A DNA stretch of 64,000 nucleotides from the NCBI GenBank assembly GCA_964397305.1, contig CAYNIP010000003.1:1-64000 (forward strand), read 5' to 3'. The stretch comes from JAAUTY01 sp964397305. GTDB taxonomy: Bacteria > Cyanobacteriota > Cyanobacteriia > Cyanobacteriales > Spirulinaceae. Positions 8,283 to 17,144 of the stretch are shown piece after piece. Every line of letters starts with the position of its first letter. The stretch's first letter is position 1. Both the position numbers and the translations under genes were made by a program. The notes below the pieces were generated by a model. That model worked only from the letters and a program-made list of their open reading frames with translations. It ran no database searches and was not told the origin of the DNA.

Positions 8283-9956
8283 TTAGCGCCGACTGGCAGC
8301 CCGCTTGGCTCGCTCCTCTCGAAGGCGCTGCACGCCGAGGGCCACCACTCCCAGCGTGACGAGTAGCATCCCGGCCAATTGGGGCACATCCAGGGTTTCG
8401 CCGATCAGCGCAAAGGCCATCAGCGAGGTCATCACCGGCCCTGTATTCGCCACGATCGAGAACGAGGCTGCCCCAGCCCAGCGAATGCCCAGGTTTTGGA
8501 ATAGATAGCTGGCTAGGCTGGTGAGCCCGAGGAGGATACCCGCCAAGAGCAGCAGGGCTGTTGTGCCCGGATTGATCTGGATGCCCGTAGGCAGGGTGCC
8601 AAAGAAGAGGGTGAAGAACCCCGAAAACACGAAGATGACGCTGAACTGGATCAGCGTGAAAGGGGCGGGATTGATGTACTTGAAGCACATCTGGGCCAAG
8701 ATGACGCAAAGGGCGAGGGAGATCCCGGAGCCGAGGGCCGTGATCACGCTCAGCAGGGAAAATTCAATCGCGCTCTCGAAGGGCAGGGCGATCAGGGCGA
8801 CACCGAGGAAGACCGTTAGGCCAATCAGCACCCGAAATGAGGTGAGGGCTTCGCGGAAAAAGATCCGAGCTAGGAGCAGCGTGATGATCGGGTAAGTCAA
8901 GATCAGCGTCGTCACCACACCCGCTGCCATGCCGCCAAAGGCAACGTAGGCAAGGGTTTGGGACAAAAACAGGAAAAAGCCGCTGCCAATAACTTTTAGC
9001 TTGGCCCCCGGATTGTCCGCCCGCAGGAACTGGAACACCTCGCGCCAGAAAGGCTGGTCATCCAGGTTGTAGATGTGCGTGCCGAGCAGGGCGACGAGGG
9101 GCACCACGACCAACATCCGCAGCCAGAGGATGAAGATCGAGTTGCCAAAGCTGGGGCTGATGATGCCGCCGACGGACCAGACTCCGAGCAGGGTGCTGGG
9201 AAAGAGGATGACTCGCACGGCGACATTTTGCAGCGAGAAGGCGGCCGAGGAGAGCAGCGCAAAGATGAGCCCTAGCTGCCAGCGGGAGGCGCTTGGGGCG
9301 GGGGGCGGCGGTGTGGCCGGAGTCAGGGGCGGAGCCTCGGGGTGGGGGGGGGTCGGGGCGACCGGTAGGGGCTGAGGGCGGTTGAGGCCTTCGGCGAGGC
9401 CGGCCCGAGCCATCAAGCGGTCGAGCACGGCTTCTAGGAGGGCTGCGGCCTGGGACTCCATGCTGTGCATTTGGCTGAGTTGCTGCGAGAGGCTGCTTTG
9501 GTAGCTGCTGATGTCTTTTTGCAGGGTGGAAAAGGTCTCGCTGATGGTGGAATCTAGCAGGGTGAGGGAGCGGTAGGCGGCGAGATCGACGGGGGGCGGC
9601 TCGCCGTTGCTGAGGGCGTAATCGCGGGGGGCTTCAGGGCGCTGGCGAGCACCGGCTTCTTGGTAGAGGCGATCGCGCAGTTGGCTTTGCAGTTCCGTGG
9701 CGATCGCCTGGGCAAAGTCCCGGGCCCAGCGTTCCTGCTGGGCGCGGCTTTGCTCCCCTTGGATCTGCTCCCGCTGCTGCTTGAGGCGGTCGATCTCGGC
9801 CATCAGCCGGGTCTTCTCGCCCTGGAGCCAGCGCACATCCTGGCTCAGTTGTACGCTGAGATCCTGGCGCAGGGCTTCGATTTCCCGCGCTAGCACCCCG
9901 AGCATGGCTTGGGTAGGGTCCGATTCAAACTCAGGGGAACGCTCGAAGGAGTTCAT
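8283..9956 (-). CDS. EamA/DMT-family transporter with N-terminal coiled-coil extension
   Basis: 557 residues from ATG 9956 (MNSFERSPEF; longer starts upstream lack support). Residues about 18-180 are a charged, Gln-rich predicted coiled coil, 194-223 a Pro-rich linker (PTPPHPEAPPLTP), and 226-545 a roughly ten-helix drug/metabolite transporter region with two EamA halves (GGMAAGVVTTLILTYPIITLLLA; NTGPVMTSLMAFALIGETL). Ordinary EamA carriers are about 300 residues, so the cytoplasmic extension is the notable part and may tether or oligomerise the carrier. The Pro-rich linker is encoded over a nine-G run (9344-9352 on the + strand). Substrate not predictable. Confidence 0.85.
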   Translation of the reverse strand: MNSFERSPEFESDPTQAMLGVLAREIEALRQDLSVQLSQDVRWLQGEKTRLMAEIDRLKQQREQIQGEQSRAQQERWARDFAQAIATELQSQLRDRLYQEAGARQRPEAPRDYALSNGEPPPVDLAAYRSLTLLDSTISETFSTLQKDISSYQSSLSQQLSQMHSMESQAAALLEAVLDRLMARAGLAEGLNRPQPLPVAPTPPHPEAPPLTPATPPPPAPSASRWQLGLIFALLSSAAFSLQNVAVRVILFPSTLLGVWSVGGIISPSFGNSIFILWLRMLVVVPLVALLGTHIYNLDDQPFWREVFQFLRADNPGAKLKVIGSGFFLFLSQTLAYVAFGGMAAGVVTTLILTYPIITLLLARIFFREALTSFRVLIGLTVFLGVALIALPFESAIEFSLLSVITALGSGISLALCVILAQMCFKYINPAPFTLIQFSVIFVFSGFFTLFFGTLPTGIQINPGTTALLLLAGILLGLTSLASYLFQNLGIRWAGAASFSIVANTGPVMTSLMAFALIGETLDVPQLAGMLLVTLGVVALGVQRLREERAKRAASRR

Positions 9957-10133
9957 ACAAAAACGTGACGCAGTGTGTAGATCCCTAACAGTCCGGGTCA
10001 GGTTGGGCAAGGGAGCCGCAAACCGAGCGCGATTGCCAGCTTGCCTTAGTAAAGCGAAATTTGCCAACGACGGCGCGGTTTAGCCCCGATCAGTAACGTT
10101 TCTTTAATTTCTCTCGCCAAGACTTGCCGCGAG

Positions 10134-10961
10134 TCACGGTTGGGGGGCGTGGCGATCGCCAATAAACTGCACCAGAGGCCGGAACTGCGGGATCAAACTA
10201 GCGCGGCTGGCGACTAAGGAGGGAAAGGGGCGATCGCCATAGTCCTGCCCGACTTGCAAGGGAAACACCGGCTGGGCTTCTAAGGAGACGAAACAGCCGC
10301 CGGCGGCTTGCAAAATTGCCCAGACGGCCGCAATGTCCCAAATCTTCGGCGTGGCCTCCACCCCTCCCAGGGCCGCCCCGGAGGCCACCAGCAGCACGTT
10401 GTAGCTCGCGACCCCCAGCAAGCGGATCTTGCAGGGAAAGGGCTGGGTCATCACCTCCGTACTGCGAGCACAGAGGTTGAAGAGGTGATTTTGGCTGGGC
10501 GCATCGTCGCTGGTATGCAGGGAGCGGTCATTGCAGTAGGCCCCCGTCGGGCCGCTCAGCCCCGAGTCGCCGTACCAGTAGCCGTAGAAAAACTGCTGGA
10601 GCTGGGGAAAATCCACCGCCCCAAAGACCGGGGTGCCGCGATAGAGCAGGCCTAGGGAAATGCCCCAGATCGGAATACCGCGCGTGAAGTTGGTCGTGCC
10701 GTCAATCGGGTCCACCACCCAGCACCAATCGGTAGCGGGGAGGATGTGGACGGTTTCCTCGGTCAAGACCCCGTGCTCAGGAAAGCGAGCGGCGATCGCG
10801 CTACGAATTTGTTGATCTGACCAGCGATCGGCCTGAGTCACCAGGGAGCCATCGGCCTTGCGCGCGGCCGCAATCGTGCCAAAGTCCTTGAGCAGTTGAC
10901 GACCGATGGCTGCCGTCGTCGTGCGGCAAAAGTCCAGAATATCGTCCCAAAAGGCTTGCAT
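10134..10961 (-). CDS. Inositol monophosphatase family protein
   Basis: 275-residue Mg2+-dependent phosphatase. Metal-binding motif 1 is GVLTEET (E68/E69), motif 2 WVVDPIDGTTNFTRG (D84, D87), and the C-terminal motif WDIAAVWAILQAAGG supplies the third aspartate. The family hydrolyses inositol-1-phosphate, histidinol phosphate, PAP or fructose-1,6-bisphosphate; the sequence alone does not decide which. ATG start at 10961; same strand as its neighbours but separated by about 100 bp or more, so probably monocistronic. Confidence 0.92.
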   Translation of the reverse strand: MQAFWDDILDFCRTTTAAIGRQLLKDFGTIAAARKADGSLVTQADRWSDQQIRSAIAARFPEHGVLTEETVHILPATDWCWVVDPIDGTTNFTRGIPIWGISLGLLYRGTPVFGAVDFPQLQQFFYGYWYGDSGLSGPTGAYCNDRSLHTSDDAPSQNHLFNLCARSTEVMTQPFPCKIRLLGVASYNVLLVASGAALGGVEATPKIWDIAAVWAILQAAGGCFVSLEAQPVFPLQVGQDYGDRPFPSLVASRASLIPQFRPLVQFIGDRHAPQP

Positions 10962-11064
10962 CGGTTCAGTTAACCGCTCGGTTAACGGCTAGGAGTATCT
11001 GTCCATCTGTGGCCCGCATCCGTTGTGGGGATTCACCTCCTCCCTCGGATTCCCGAGGACCGCG

Positions 11065-12570
11065 TTAACCGTCCAACTCGCTCTCCATCGCCGTGGCGAT
11101 CGCCCGGCCCGTGGTTTCCTTGAACTCCCGCACACTGACCCGATCCAGCATCGCGATCGCCACCAGGGCCCCCACCGCCTGCAAACCAAACACGAAGCTA
11201 TAGGCCAGCAGCGTAGAGGAGAACAGGAGCCGACCCAGGTCCAAGATAATCCCACCGCCCCAGATGGCGATCGCCCGGGCCAGGGCCTGAGAGAGCCCCC
11301 AAGCGCCGATGAACGTCCCCGCCGCCTCATCCGCCGTCAGATCCAGCATGAGACTGATCGCGCCGATGGTCGCGACCCCGGCCGCCAGACCAAAGATAAA
11401 CATCGCGGCCTTCAGCATCCCAGGCTCCCGGGTGAAGCCGGCCAGGATGATCAGGGCAAAGGAAACCGCGAGGAGCCAGCAGCCCAGCTTGGTGGTCGCC
11501 CGCTTGCCCAGACGGGGAACCACGAGAAAGCCCGTGAGCGCATAGCTCACCAAAATTCCCATCCCCCAAACCGCATTGAGGCCCGTAGTCTCCCCGAGGG
11601 ACATCGCAAAAACTTGACCACCGTAGGGCTCCAGCACCGCTTCCTGCAAGAACAAGCTCAGAGTTAGCACCAGGAGGAAGCCGAAAAAGAGCCCCGTCTG
11701 GCGGCTGGCCGTAAGCACGCGCAGGGCGTTGCGGAGGGTGACACTGTCCTCGCGATCGCCCGCCGAGGAGCGCCGCGCAAAGAGCGAGTAGCGCCGCTCA
11801 ATGCCCCAAGTCGCCGCAAAAGCCAGGGCGAGCACCAGCAGCGGGGCAACAGCAAAGATGCCATTCAAGGGCCCTTGGAGTGTGGCCAGCGTTTGCTGAA
11901 AAAAGTCATCGGTGCTCATCCCCCCCAAGGCCATGCCGGTCCGGGCGAGCTCGAGGACCTGGGGCAACTCCGGCAGGAGCACCGTCCCGCTGATGCCCCC
12001 CACAACGATCCCCACCATCAGCATCGACCAGACCACCGAAATCAGACGCGGGCGGGTCTGCTCGTCGGAAATATCCACCAGCATGGCGGTGAACGGAGTC
12101 GAGCTGGCGCTAATGGCGAGGCCGTAGACCGCGAAGAGAGCGATCAGCACCAAGGTCCAGCCCGTGATCGGGCCATTCCACACCCAGCCCGAGGCCGCAT
12201 CCATCGCGCCCCCGAGCTGCCAGACCACTTGCACAACAGCGAAGACCGCCAGGCCGAAGGTCAACGTCCCCAGCCAGACATAGCCAGCCCGATGGACCCC
12301 GAAGAGGGGTCGCGCATCGGAGAGCTGGCCAAACCAGACCCGAGCCGGAGCGACAAAGTAGGGAATCGCCACCACCCCCGCCGTGATCCAGCCCGGAATG
12401 CCAATTTCGCTGATCATGACCCGGTTCAGCACCGCCACCGTCAGCACGGACATCAGCCCCAGGCCAAAGTTAAACAGCCCCAGGCGAACAATGGTGAGGG
12501 GGCCCAGGTCTGCCGCCGTGGGTTGCCAGATTGTGGCCGCAGATTGCTCCGATAGGTCGCTCGCAGTCAT
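11065..12570 (-). CDS. BCD-family (PucC-like) MFS transporter
   Basis: 501-residue protein with about twelve hydrophobic helices. The N-terminal signature (LGPLTIVRLGLFNFGLGLMSV, VLNRVMI.E.GIP) and YFVAPARVWFGQLSDARPLFG match the PucC / bacteriochlorophyll-delivery family, a branch of the MFS. In purple bacteria these proteins assist light-harvesting complex assembly; cyanobacterial members probably handle chlorophyll or a related pigment, but no substrate has been shown here. ATG at 12570. Confidence 0.9.
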   Translation of the reverse strand: MTASDLSEQSAATIWQPTAADLGPLTIVRLGLFNFGLGLMSVLTVAVLNRVMISEIGIPGWITAGVVAIPYFVAPARVWFGQLSDARPLFGVHRAGYVWLGTLTFGLAVFAVVQVVWQLGGAMDAASGWVWNGPITGWTLVLIALFAVYGLAISASSTPFTAMLVDISDEQTRPRLISVVWSMLMVGIVVGGISGTVLLPELPQVLELARTGMALGGMSTDDFFQQTLATLQGPLNGIFAVAPLLVLALAFAATWGIERRYSLFARRSSAGDREDSVTLRNALRVLTASRQTGLFFGFLLVLTLSLFLQEAVLEPYGGQVFAMSLGETTGLNAVWGMGILVSYALTGFLVVPRLGKRATTKLGCWLLAVSFALIILAGFTREPGMLKAAMFIFGLAAGVATIGAISLMLDLTADEAAGTFIGAWGLSQALARAIAIWGGGIILDLGRLLFSSTLLAYSFVFGLQAVGALVAIAMLDRVSVREFKETTGRAIATAMESELDG

Positions 12571-12679
12571 GGTTCTTTCGTCACAGCACCGTTGCCAAAC
12601 TGCATCCTATTGTTGCACAACGGTGGGCCGGGGTTGGGGTCGCGGTGGTCGGCCGCCCCCAGACCCCGAATCCGATTGC

Positions 12680-14329
12680 CTACTTCGACACGAGCCAGAA
12701 GGGGACGTTTTGGCTGGGGTTGATCGTGAGGTTCTCGACCCCGTTCTGAGCAAAGATATACTCCTGATTTTGCCAGAGGGGCAGGTAGGGGACATCGGCC
12801 GCGAGCTGCTCCTGGATCTCGGCAAAGAGTTCCAGACGCGCCTCGGCCTCTGTCTCCTGGCGCTGGGCCGCGATCAAGTCATTCATCGTCTCGTTGTAGT
12901 AGAACGAGCCTTGACTCTGGGCGCTGCCCGACTCGCAGCCAGCGGTTTCAGAGCCTTGGTCACAGGCCAGGAGCGGTTGGATGAAGTTATCCGGATCGAG
13001 AAAGTCCGGATACCAGTTCGACAGGGCGGCGGGGTAAATACCTTCCTTGATGTTTTTGAAGAAGGTCGCGCCGTCCACCGTATTGGGCTCAAAGACCAGG
13101 GCTCCCTCGAGTTCCTGGTCCGCAAAGGCCTGCAAGGTTTGGGCCACCAAGCTGCGGGTCGTCGAAGCGGCGGGGAACCAGAGGGGAATCACCGCCGGAT
13201 TCTCGGGGGAGAAGCCCGCCTCCGTCAGCAACTCTTTTGCCTTCTCGATCTCGGCCTCGCCGTAGCGGGTTTTGAAGGTGGGCTCGTGGGCCTCGAGGGC
13301 CGTGGGGATCAGGCTGTAGAGGGGTTCGCCTTGGCCCTGAAGCACTCGCTCATTGATCAGCTCCCGGCTGACAAAGGCGGCGATCGCCTGACGCACCTCT
13401 AGTTGATCCAGGGGCGGTTGCTGGCGATTGAGCACCATAAAGTTCACCGCCGTGCCAGGAGCTTCCAGGGCCTGCCAGTTCCCGGCCTCTGCCCCGTCTA
13501 GGAGACTCTGGATCTGATCCGGATCGAGGGACTGGTAGGCGATGTCCACAGCTTGGGTGGTGAAGGCGCTGAACAAATTGGCGGCGTTGTCGGTGTAGAT
13601 CTGAATGTCAACACCGCCATTGGCCGGGGCCTCGCCCCAGTAGTCGGCAAAGGGCTCCAGACGAATCGTGTCGCTGCTGAACTCTGCGAGGGTGTAGGGA
13701 CCCGTGCCCACAAATTCATTGGGCGTGAACTGCCCTTCCCCGAGGTCATAGGCCGTGGGCGAGACGGCGCAGGTTCCCGCAAAGGCCAGGAGGGAAGTAA
13801 AGGCCGCGAAGGGCTGCTGGAGCACGATGGTGAGTTCGTTCTCCGCCGTGGCTTCAACCCGTTCCACAATGTCAGCGAGCAAGAAGGCCGGTTTACCGCC
13901 ATTGGTCATAAAGCGCTCTAGGGAGAAGGCCATCGCTTCTGCATTAAACGGGGTCCCGTCGTGGAAGCTGACCGCCTCGCGCAGGGGAATGGTGTAGGTC
14001 AGGCCGTCCTCGCTGATCGTCGGCATCGCGGTCGCCAGGCTGGGTTTCAGGGTGGCGGTTCCCGGTTCGTAGGTGTAGAGAGTGTCGCCCAGGTTGTAGA
14101 TCACGTTGAGGCCGGCGATCTCGTAGCTATCGGCCGGATCCAGGGTGCGCGGGGCGATGGTGGTGCCGAAGAGGAGGCGATCGCCCGTCGCCGCCGGGGT
14201 ATCCGCCGGGCCCGGGCTCTCGGAAGAAGTCGGCCCCGTCGGGTTACAGCCGACGGCCAAAAGCAGGCAGAGGGCAAACAGCCCCAGGAAGCGCCCCCAG
14301 CGCCGGGGGACAAGCGCCAATTCGTTCAT
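12680..14329 (-). CDS. Peptide/nickel-type ABC transporter substrate-binding lipoprotein (SBP_bac_5)
   Basis: 549 residues. Signal peptide FLGLFALCLLLAVGC with lipobox (L-A-V-G-C28), so membrane-anchored in the periplasm. Family 5 solute-binding fold: LDPADSYEIAGLNVIYNLGDTLYTYEPGTATLKPSLA, the typical Y-T-I-P-L-R-E-A-V-S-F-H-D-G-T-P-F-N-A-E run, and an aromatic-rich ligand pocket. Binds oligopeptides or related solutes. No permease or ATPase of the Opp/Dpp type is adjacent; the ATPase gene downstream on the same strand belongs to another ABC class, so this is an orphan binding protein. Confidence 0.92.
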   Translation of the reverse strand: MNELALVPRRWGRFLGLFALCLLLAVGCNPTGPTSSESPGPADTPAATGDRLLFGTTIAPRTLDPADSYEIAGLNVIYNLGDTLYTYEPGTATLKPSLATAMPTISEDGLTYTIPLREAVSFHDGTPFNAEAMAFSLERFMTNGGKPAFLLADIVERVEATAENELTIVLQQPFAAFTSLLAFAGTCAVSPTAYDLGEGQFTPNEFVGTGPYTLAEFSSDTIRLEPFADYWGEAPANGGVDIQIYTDNAANLFSAFTTQAVDIAYQSLDPDQIQSLLDGAEAGNWQALEAPGTAVNFMVLNRQQPPLDQLEVRQAIAAFVSRELINERVLQGQGEPLYSLIPTALEAHEPTFKTRYGEAEIEKAKELLTEAGFSPENPAVIPLWFPAASTTRSLVAQTLQAFADQELEGALVFEPNTVDGATFFKNIKEGIYPAALSNWYPDFLDPDNFIQPLLACDQGSETAGCESGSAQSQGSFYYNETMNDLIAAQRQETEAEARLELFAEIQEQLAADVPYLPLWQNQEYIFAQNGVENLTINPSQNVPFWLVSK

Positions 14330-14379
14330 AGGTGTTTTTCAGATGTCCGTGAAAGTGCGGCGGTTTCTGTAACCTTTCA

Positions 14380-15318
14380 CTATAGGGCACGGGGGCTAGG
14401 CGGTGTTTGCACCAGGGTTAGGAAAACGTCCGTCAGGGTGCTTTGCTCTTTGTGAACCCGCACGAGGGGTAAGGGCTCTAGGAGCGCGAGGGCGCGGTAG
14501 AACAGCTCTGTGTCTGAAACCCAGAGTTGGCGATCGCCCCGCAGGTGTACCCCCAGGTGGGCCAACTTCTCGCGGCGGGTGCTGTCCAGAGGGGCCGCCA
14601 GCTCCACCTGGTAGGCTTGGCCGGCAAACTGGGCGATCAGGGCTTGGGGCGCGGCTTTGGCCACGATCACGCCCCCCTGGATGATCGCTACCTGGTGGGC
14701 CAGCTCTTCCGCGATCTGGAGCTGATGGGTGGTGAGCAAAATGGCACAGCCAGCGGCGGCAATCTCCCGCACCAGTTGCTTCACGTCCTGGGTTGCCTCC
14801 ACATCCAGCCCCAGGGTCGGCTCATCGAGGAGAAGCAGGTGGGGCTCGTGGAGAATCGCGACGGCGATCGCCAGCTTCTGCTGCATCCCCCGGGAGAGGG
14901 TCTGGACCAAATCATCCCGCTTCGCCGCCAGCCCAAAGCGGGCGAGCAACTCCCCACTGCGGCGACGCACCTGGGCAGGACCCAGGCCCTTGAGGGCCCC
15001 AAAGTAGGCGAGATTTTCCTGGACCGTCAGCCGCCAGTACAGATTGCGGTTGCCCTCTAGGACAGCTCCCAGGTGGCTGAGGGCCGCCGGTTCCCGGTGG
15101 GGATCGCGGCCGGCAATCCGGATTTGGCCCTGGTCGGGGACGATTAGGCCGGCGATCGCCTTGATCGCCGTGGTTTTCCCCGCGCCATTGGGCCCCAGAA
15201 AGGCTAAGACTTCGCCCGCCGCCAGGGTCAGGCTCAGATCCTGCACCGCCAGGAAGGCCTGGCGACCCTGGCCGTAGCGTTTGGTGAGTTGGTGAACCTC
15301 AAGGGCTAGGGTAGACAC
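14380..15318 (-). CDS. ABC transporter ATP-binding protein (CcmA/DrrA type)
   Basis: 312 residues from GTG 15318, preferred because GGAGAG lies 8 bases upstream and the first family residues (TLALEVHQLTKRYG) follow at once; the longer frame would start inside a repeat element. Walker A FLGPNGAGKTT, Q-loop, signature LSRGMQQKL, Walker B LLLLDEPTLGLD, H-loop TTHQ. The C-terminal extension is typical of multidrug or lipid exporters of the ABC-2 class. No ABC-2 permease gene is adjacent, so its membrane partner must be elsewhere. Confidence 0.9.
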   Translation of the reverse strand: MSTLALEVHQLTKRYGQGRQAFLAVQDLSLTLAAGEVLAFLGPNGAGKTTAIKAIAGLIVPDQGQIRIAGRDPHREPAALSHLGAVLEGNRNLYWRLTVQENLAYFGALKGLGPAQVRRRSGELLARFGLAAKRDDLVQTLSRGMQQKLAIAVAILHEPHLLLLDEPTLGLDVEATQDVKQLVREIAAAGCAILLTTHQLQIAEELAHQVAIIQGGVIVAKAAPQALIAQFAGQAYQVELAAPLDSTRREKLAHLGVHLRGDRQLWVSDTELFYRALALLEPLPLVRVHKEQSTLTDVFLTLVQTPPSPRAL

Positions 15319-15346
15319 GCAGCAATCTCTCCGGGGGCATTTCAGG

Positions 15347-15546
15347 TATGGCAATTTCAATCAAGAATGAGGCAGTTGGCCAGTGGGCCTCATCCCCCAG
15401 CCCCTTCTTCCAATCCTGGGAGAAGGGGAGCCGGAAGTCCCTCTCCCAACTTGGGAGAGGGATTTAGGGTGAGGGGCGGCAACGGGTTAAGATTCCCTCC
15501 CTTCACGCCCGCCTGAAGTATCTCAAAATTATTGGAAATAACCATA
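15347..15546. mobile_element. MITE-like palindromic element (family 3)
   Basis: 200-bp non-coding element with imperfect inverted ends: left TATGGCAATTTCAATCAAG, right (reverse strand) TATGGTTATTTCCAATAAT. Inside are two hairpins (CCTTCTTCC/GGGAGAAGG and CCCTCTCCCAA/TTGGGAGAGGG). Its right 70 bp (GGCAACGGGTTAAGATTCCC...TGGAAATAACC) recurs at 35016-35085 and about 60539-60611. It supplies the last five codons and the stop of the neighbouring RecB-like nuclease gene. Confidence 0.6.
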
Positions 15547-17019
15547 AGTGTTGACCGCTAGGGGCGGCGGCGGCGCGGCGCTGGCTAGGAAGGCCTCAAA
15601 CCACTGCTTGAGCCGGTAGGTGGCGCGGCAGTCATCTTCGTTGTAGCGGACGATGGCCTCCAGGAGTTGGCGATCGCCCTGACGCAGCCAGCGGTCGTAC
15701 CAGCAGACGGTTTGATCGCCGCTGGCCTCCGCATCCCGCCAAGCAAAGCCCAGCCACTTCGCCAGGGTCTTGAGGGAGTAATTTTCCACCGGCAGCACGG
15801 CCGACTGCGTGACCCAGGCGTGGAGATCGACAAAGCGGCTCAGCACCTGGGGCAGGGGAACCTGAGCCGTCTTGTAGAGGGTGGCCAACCGCTGCACGGT
15901 CTCGACCTCGTAGGCGGAGAAGTGGAAGATCGGCGCTTCCGGATAGCGCAGCAGCAGGGCGAGAAACTGTTGCCAGATCAGGGCTTCCTCGGCCGGTGTC
16001 TCCGCCAGAAAGGCATGAAAGCGCTCGGTTCCTGTGCGGTGATTGACCACTAGCACCCCGAGTAAAAAATCCACGTTGCGATCGGGCTCGGCCTCGACAT
16101 CGAAATAGAGCTCAATGCTGCCTTGGGGCAGGGGCTGATGGTAGCAGGATCTCCGATCAGGTCGCAGGAACGCCTGCCCGGCCAGGAGGGCCTGGGCCTG
16201 GGCCTGCAATTGGCTGGCCGCCTCGGGGGTCAGCACGGCGGCGGCCTGCCAGGGCTCGAGGTGGGCTAGGTCGGCCAGGGTGTTCACCCCCAGACGGCGC
16301 AGATCCTCGTAGCGGCTCGGGGTGACGCCGGGGACGAGGGAGAGGTGCTGCTGCTCCCGGGCCTCGGTCTGGCAAGCGGTCAGCCAGCGACAGAGGCTAC
16401 AGCGCTGCCGGGAGATGAAGACTTCCGGGGGGTCGTTGGCGGCCAGGAGCTGGTGGCAGTCGGCGATCGCCTCCAGGAGTCGTGGTTGCCAGTTGTCTAG
16501 GTCAACCCAGTAGGATTGGTGCTCCCGCAACACCAGTTCCGGAGCCGGGACGGGGCCCCCTTGCACCTCGGCCAGGAGGTAGGCGTGGAGGGCGGCGACG
16601 AGCTTGTACTCAGGCTTCGGGCGCTTGCCCAGCTTGATGTTCACGGGCTGGTAGCACCAGTCTCCCCAGCGCGATCGCCCCGGCTGCCGCCGCAAAAAGG
16701 TAGGCCGGCCTAGAAGGGAAATCGGGGAGCCAGGAGTCGGCTCCCAGGCCCCCAACAGCAGGCCGCGATAGAGGCCGGGGACTCCCTCGGCCATCAGGGC
16801 CTCTGTTGCTTGGGCCGCCTGCTCCCAGTCTCCGGGGGCATAATCAGGCTGCACCCAGGTCTCGGCTGCCAGGAAGGCCTGGATCTGCTGCTGGTTTTCT
16901 TGGCGGAGTTTGTGAATAAAGTCCCGTTCGGGGTCTTGCTGGCGCGGATCGCCCCGAAGATTGAGAAAAAAGCGGCGATCGCAGCGTTTGTAGGCCAGAA
17001 GCAAGTCGTCAGTCAGCAC
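15529..17019 (-). CDS. TM0106-family RecB-like nuclease with Fe-S motif and RNase H-like domain
   Basis: 496 residues, GTG start at 17019. N-terminal PD-(D/E)XK region of the RecB/Cas4 kind (residues 1-220), with four cysteines placed as in Fe-S nucleases: C13 near the N-terminus and C207-x2-C210-x5-C216 (CSLCRWLTAC). A helix-hairpin-helix-like stretch follows (LVPGVTPSRYEDLRRLGVNTLADLAHL, about 228-254). The C-terminal ribonuclease H/exonuclease-like domain carries FDVEAE (306-311) and a late NEDDCRATYRL motif. Probably a DNA repair or processing nuclease. The final residues YGYFQ and the stop are encoded by a repeat element, so the natural C-terminus was altered by insertion. Confidence 0.88.
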   Translation of the reverse strand: MLTDDLLLAYKRCDRRFFLNLRGDPRQQDPERDFIHKLRQENQQQIQAFLAAETWVQPDYAPGDWEQAAQATEALMAEGVPGLYRGLLLGAWEPTPGSPISLLGRPTFLRRQPGRSRWGDWCYQPVNIKLGKRPKPEYKLVAALHAYLLAEVQGGPVPAPELVLREHQSYWVDLDNWQPRLLEAIADCHQLLAANDPPEVFISRQRCSLCRWLTACQTEAREQQHLSLVPGVTPSRYEDLRRLGVNTLADLAHLEPWQAAAVLTPEAASQLQAQAQALLAGQAFLRPDRRSCYHQPLPQGSIELYFDVEAEPDRNVDFLLGVLVVNHRTGTERFHAFLAETPAEEALIWQQFLALLLRYPEAPIFHFSAYEVETVQRLATLYKTAQVPLPQVLSRFVDLHAWVTQSAVLPVENYSLKTLAKWLGFAWRDAEASGDQTVCWYDRWLRQGDRQLLEAIVRYNEDDCRATYRLKQWFEAFLASAAPPPPLAVNTYGYFQ

Positions 17020-17144
17020 GGTGCGGGGGGGCGAACCTGCCCAGGAGTTAGGGAAAAGGGAGGAAGGGTTGGAGGTCGCTCCGAACTACTTGTAGAGTAG
17101 AATGGGCAATTTGCTTTCCAGGTTAACCTGAAACCCCCACTCTT

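Noticed and set aside
11023..12555. Long plus-strand frames opposite the PucC-like gene
   Set aside because: Arg/Pro/His-rich translations typical of antisense frames in GC-rich DNA.
12383..13402. 339-codon plus-strand open frame opposite the binding-protein gene
   Set aside because: Runs through two minus-strand genes and an intergenic region; no family features, whereas the minus frames are clear.
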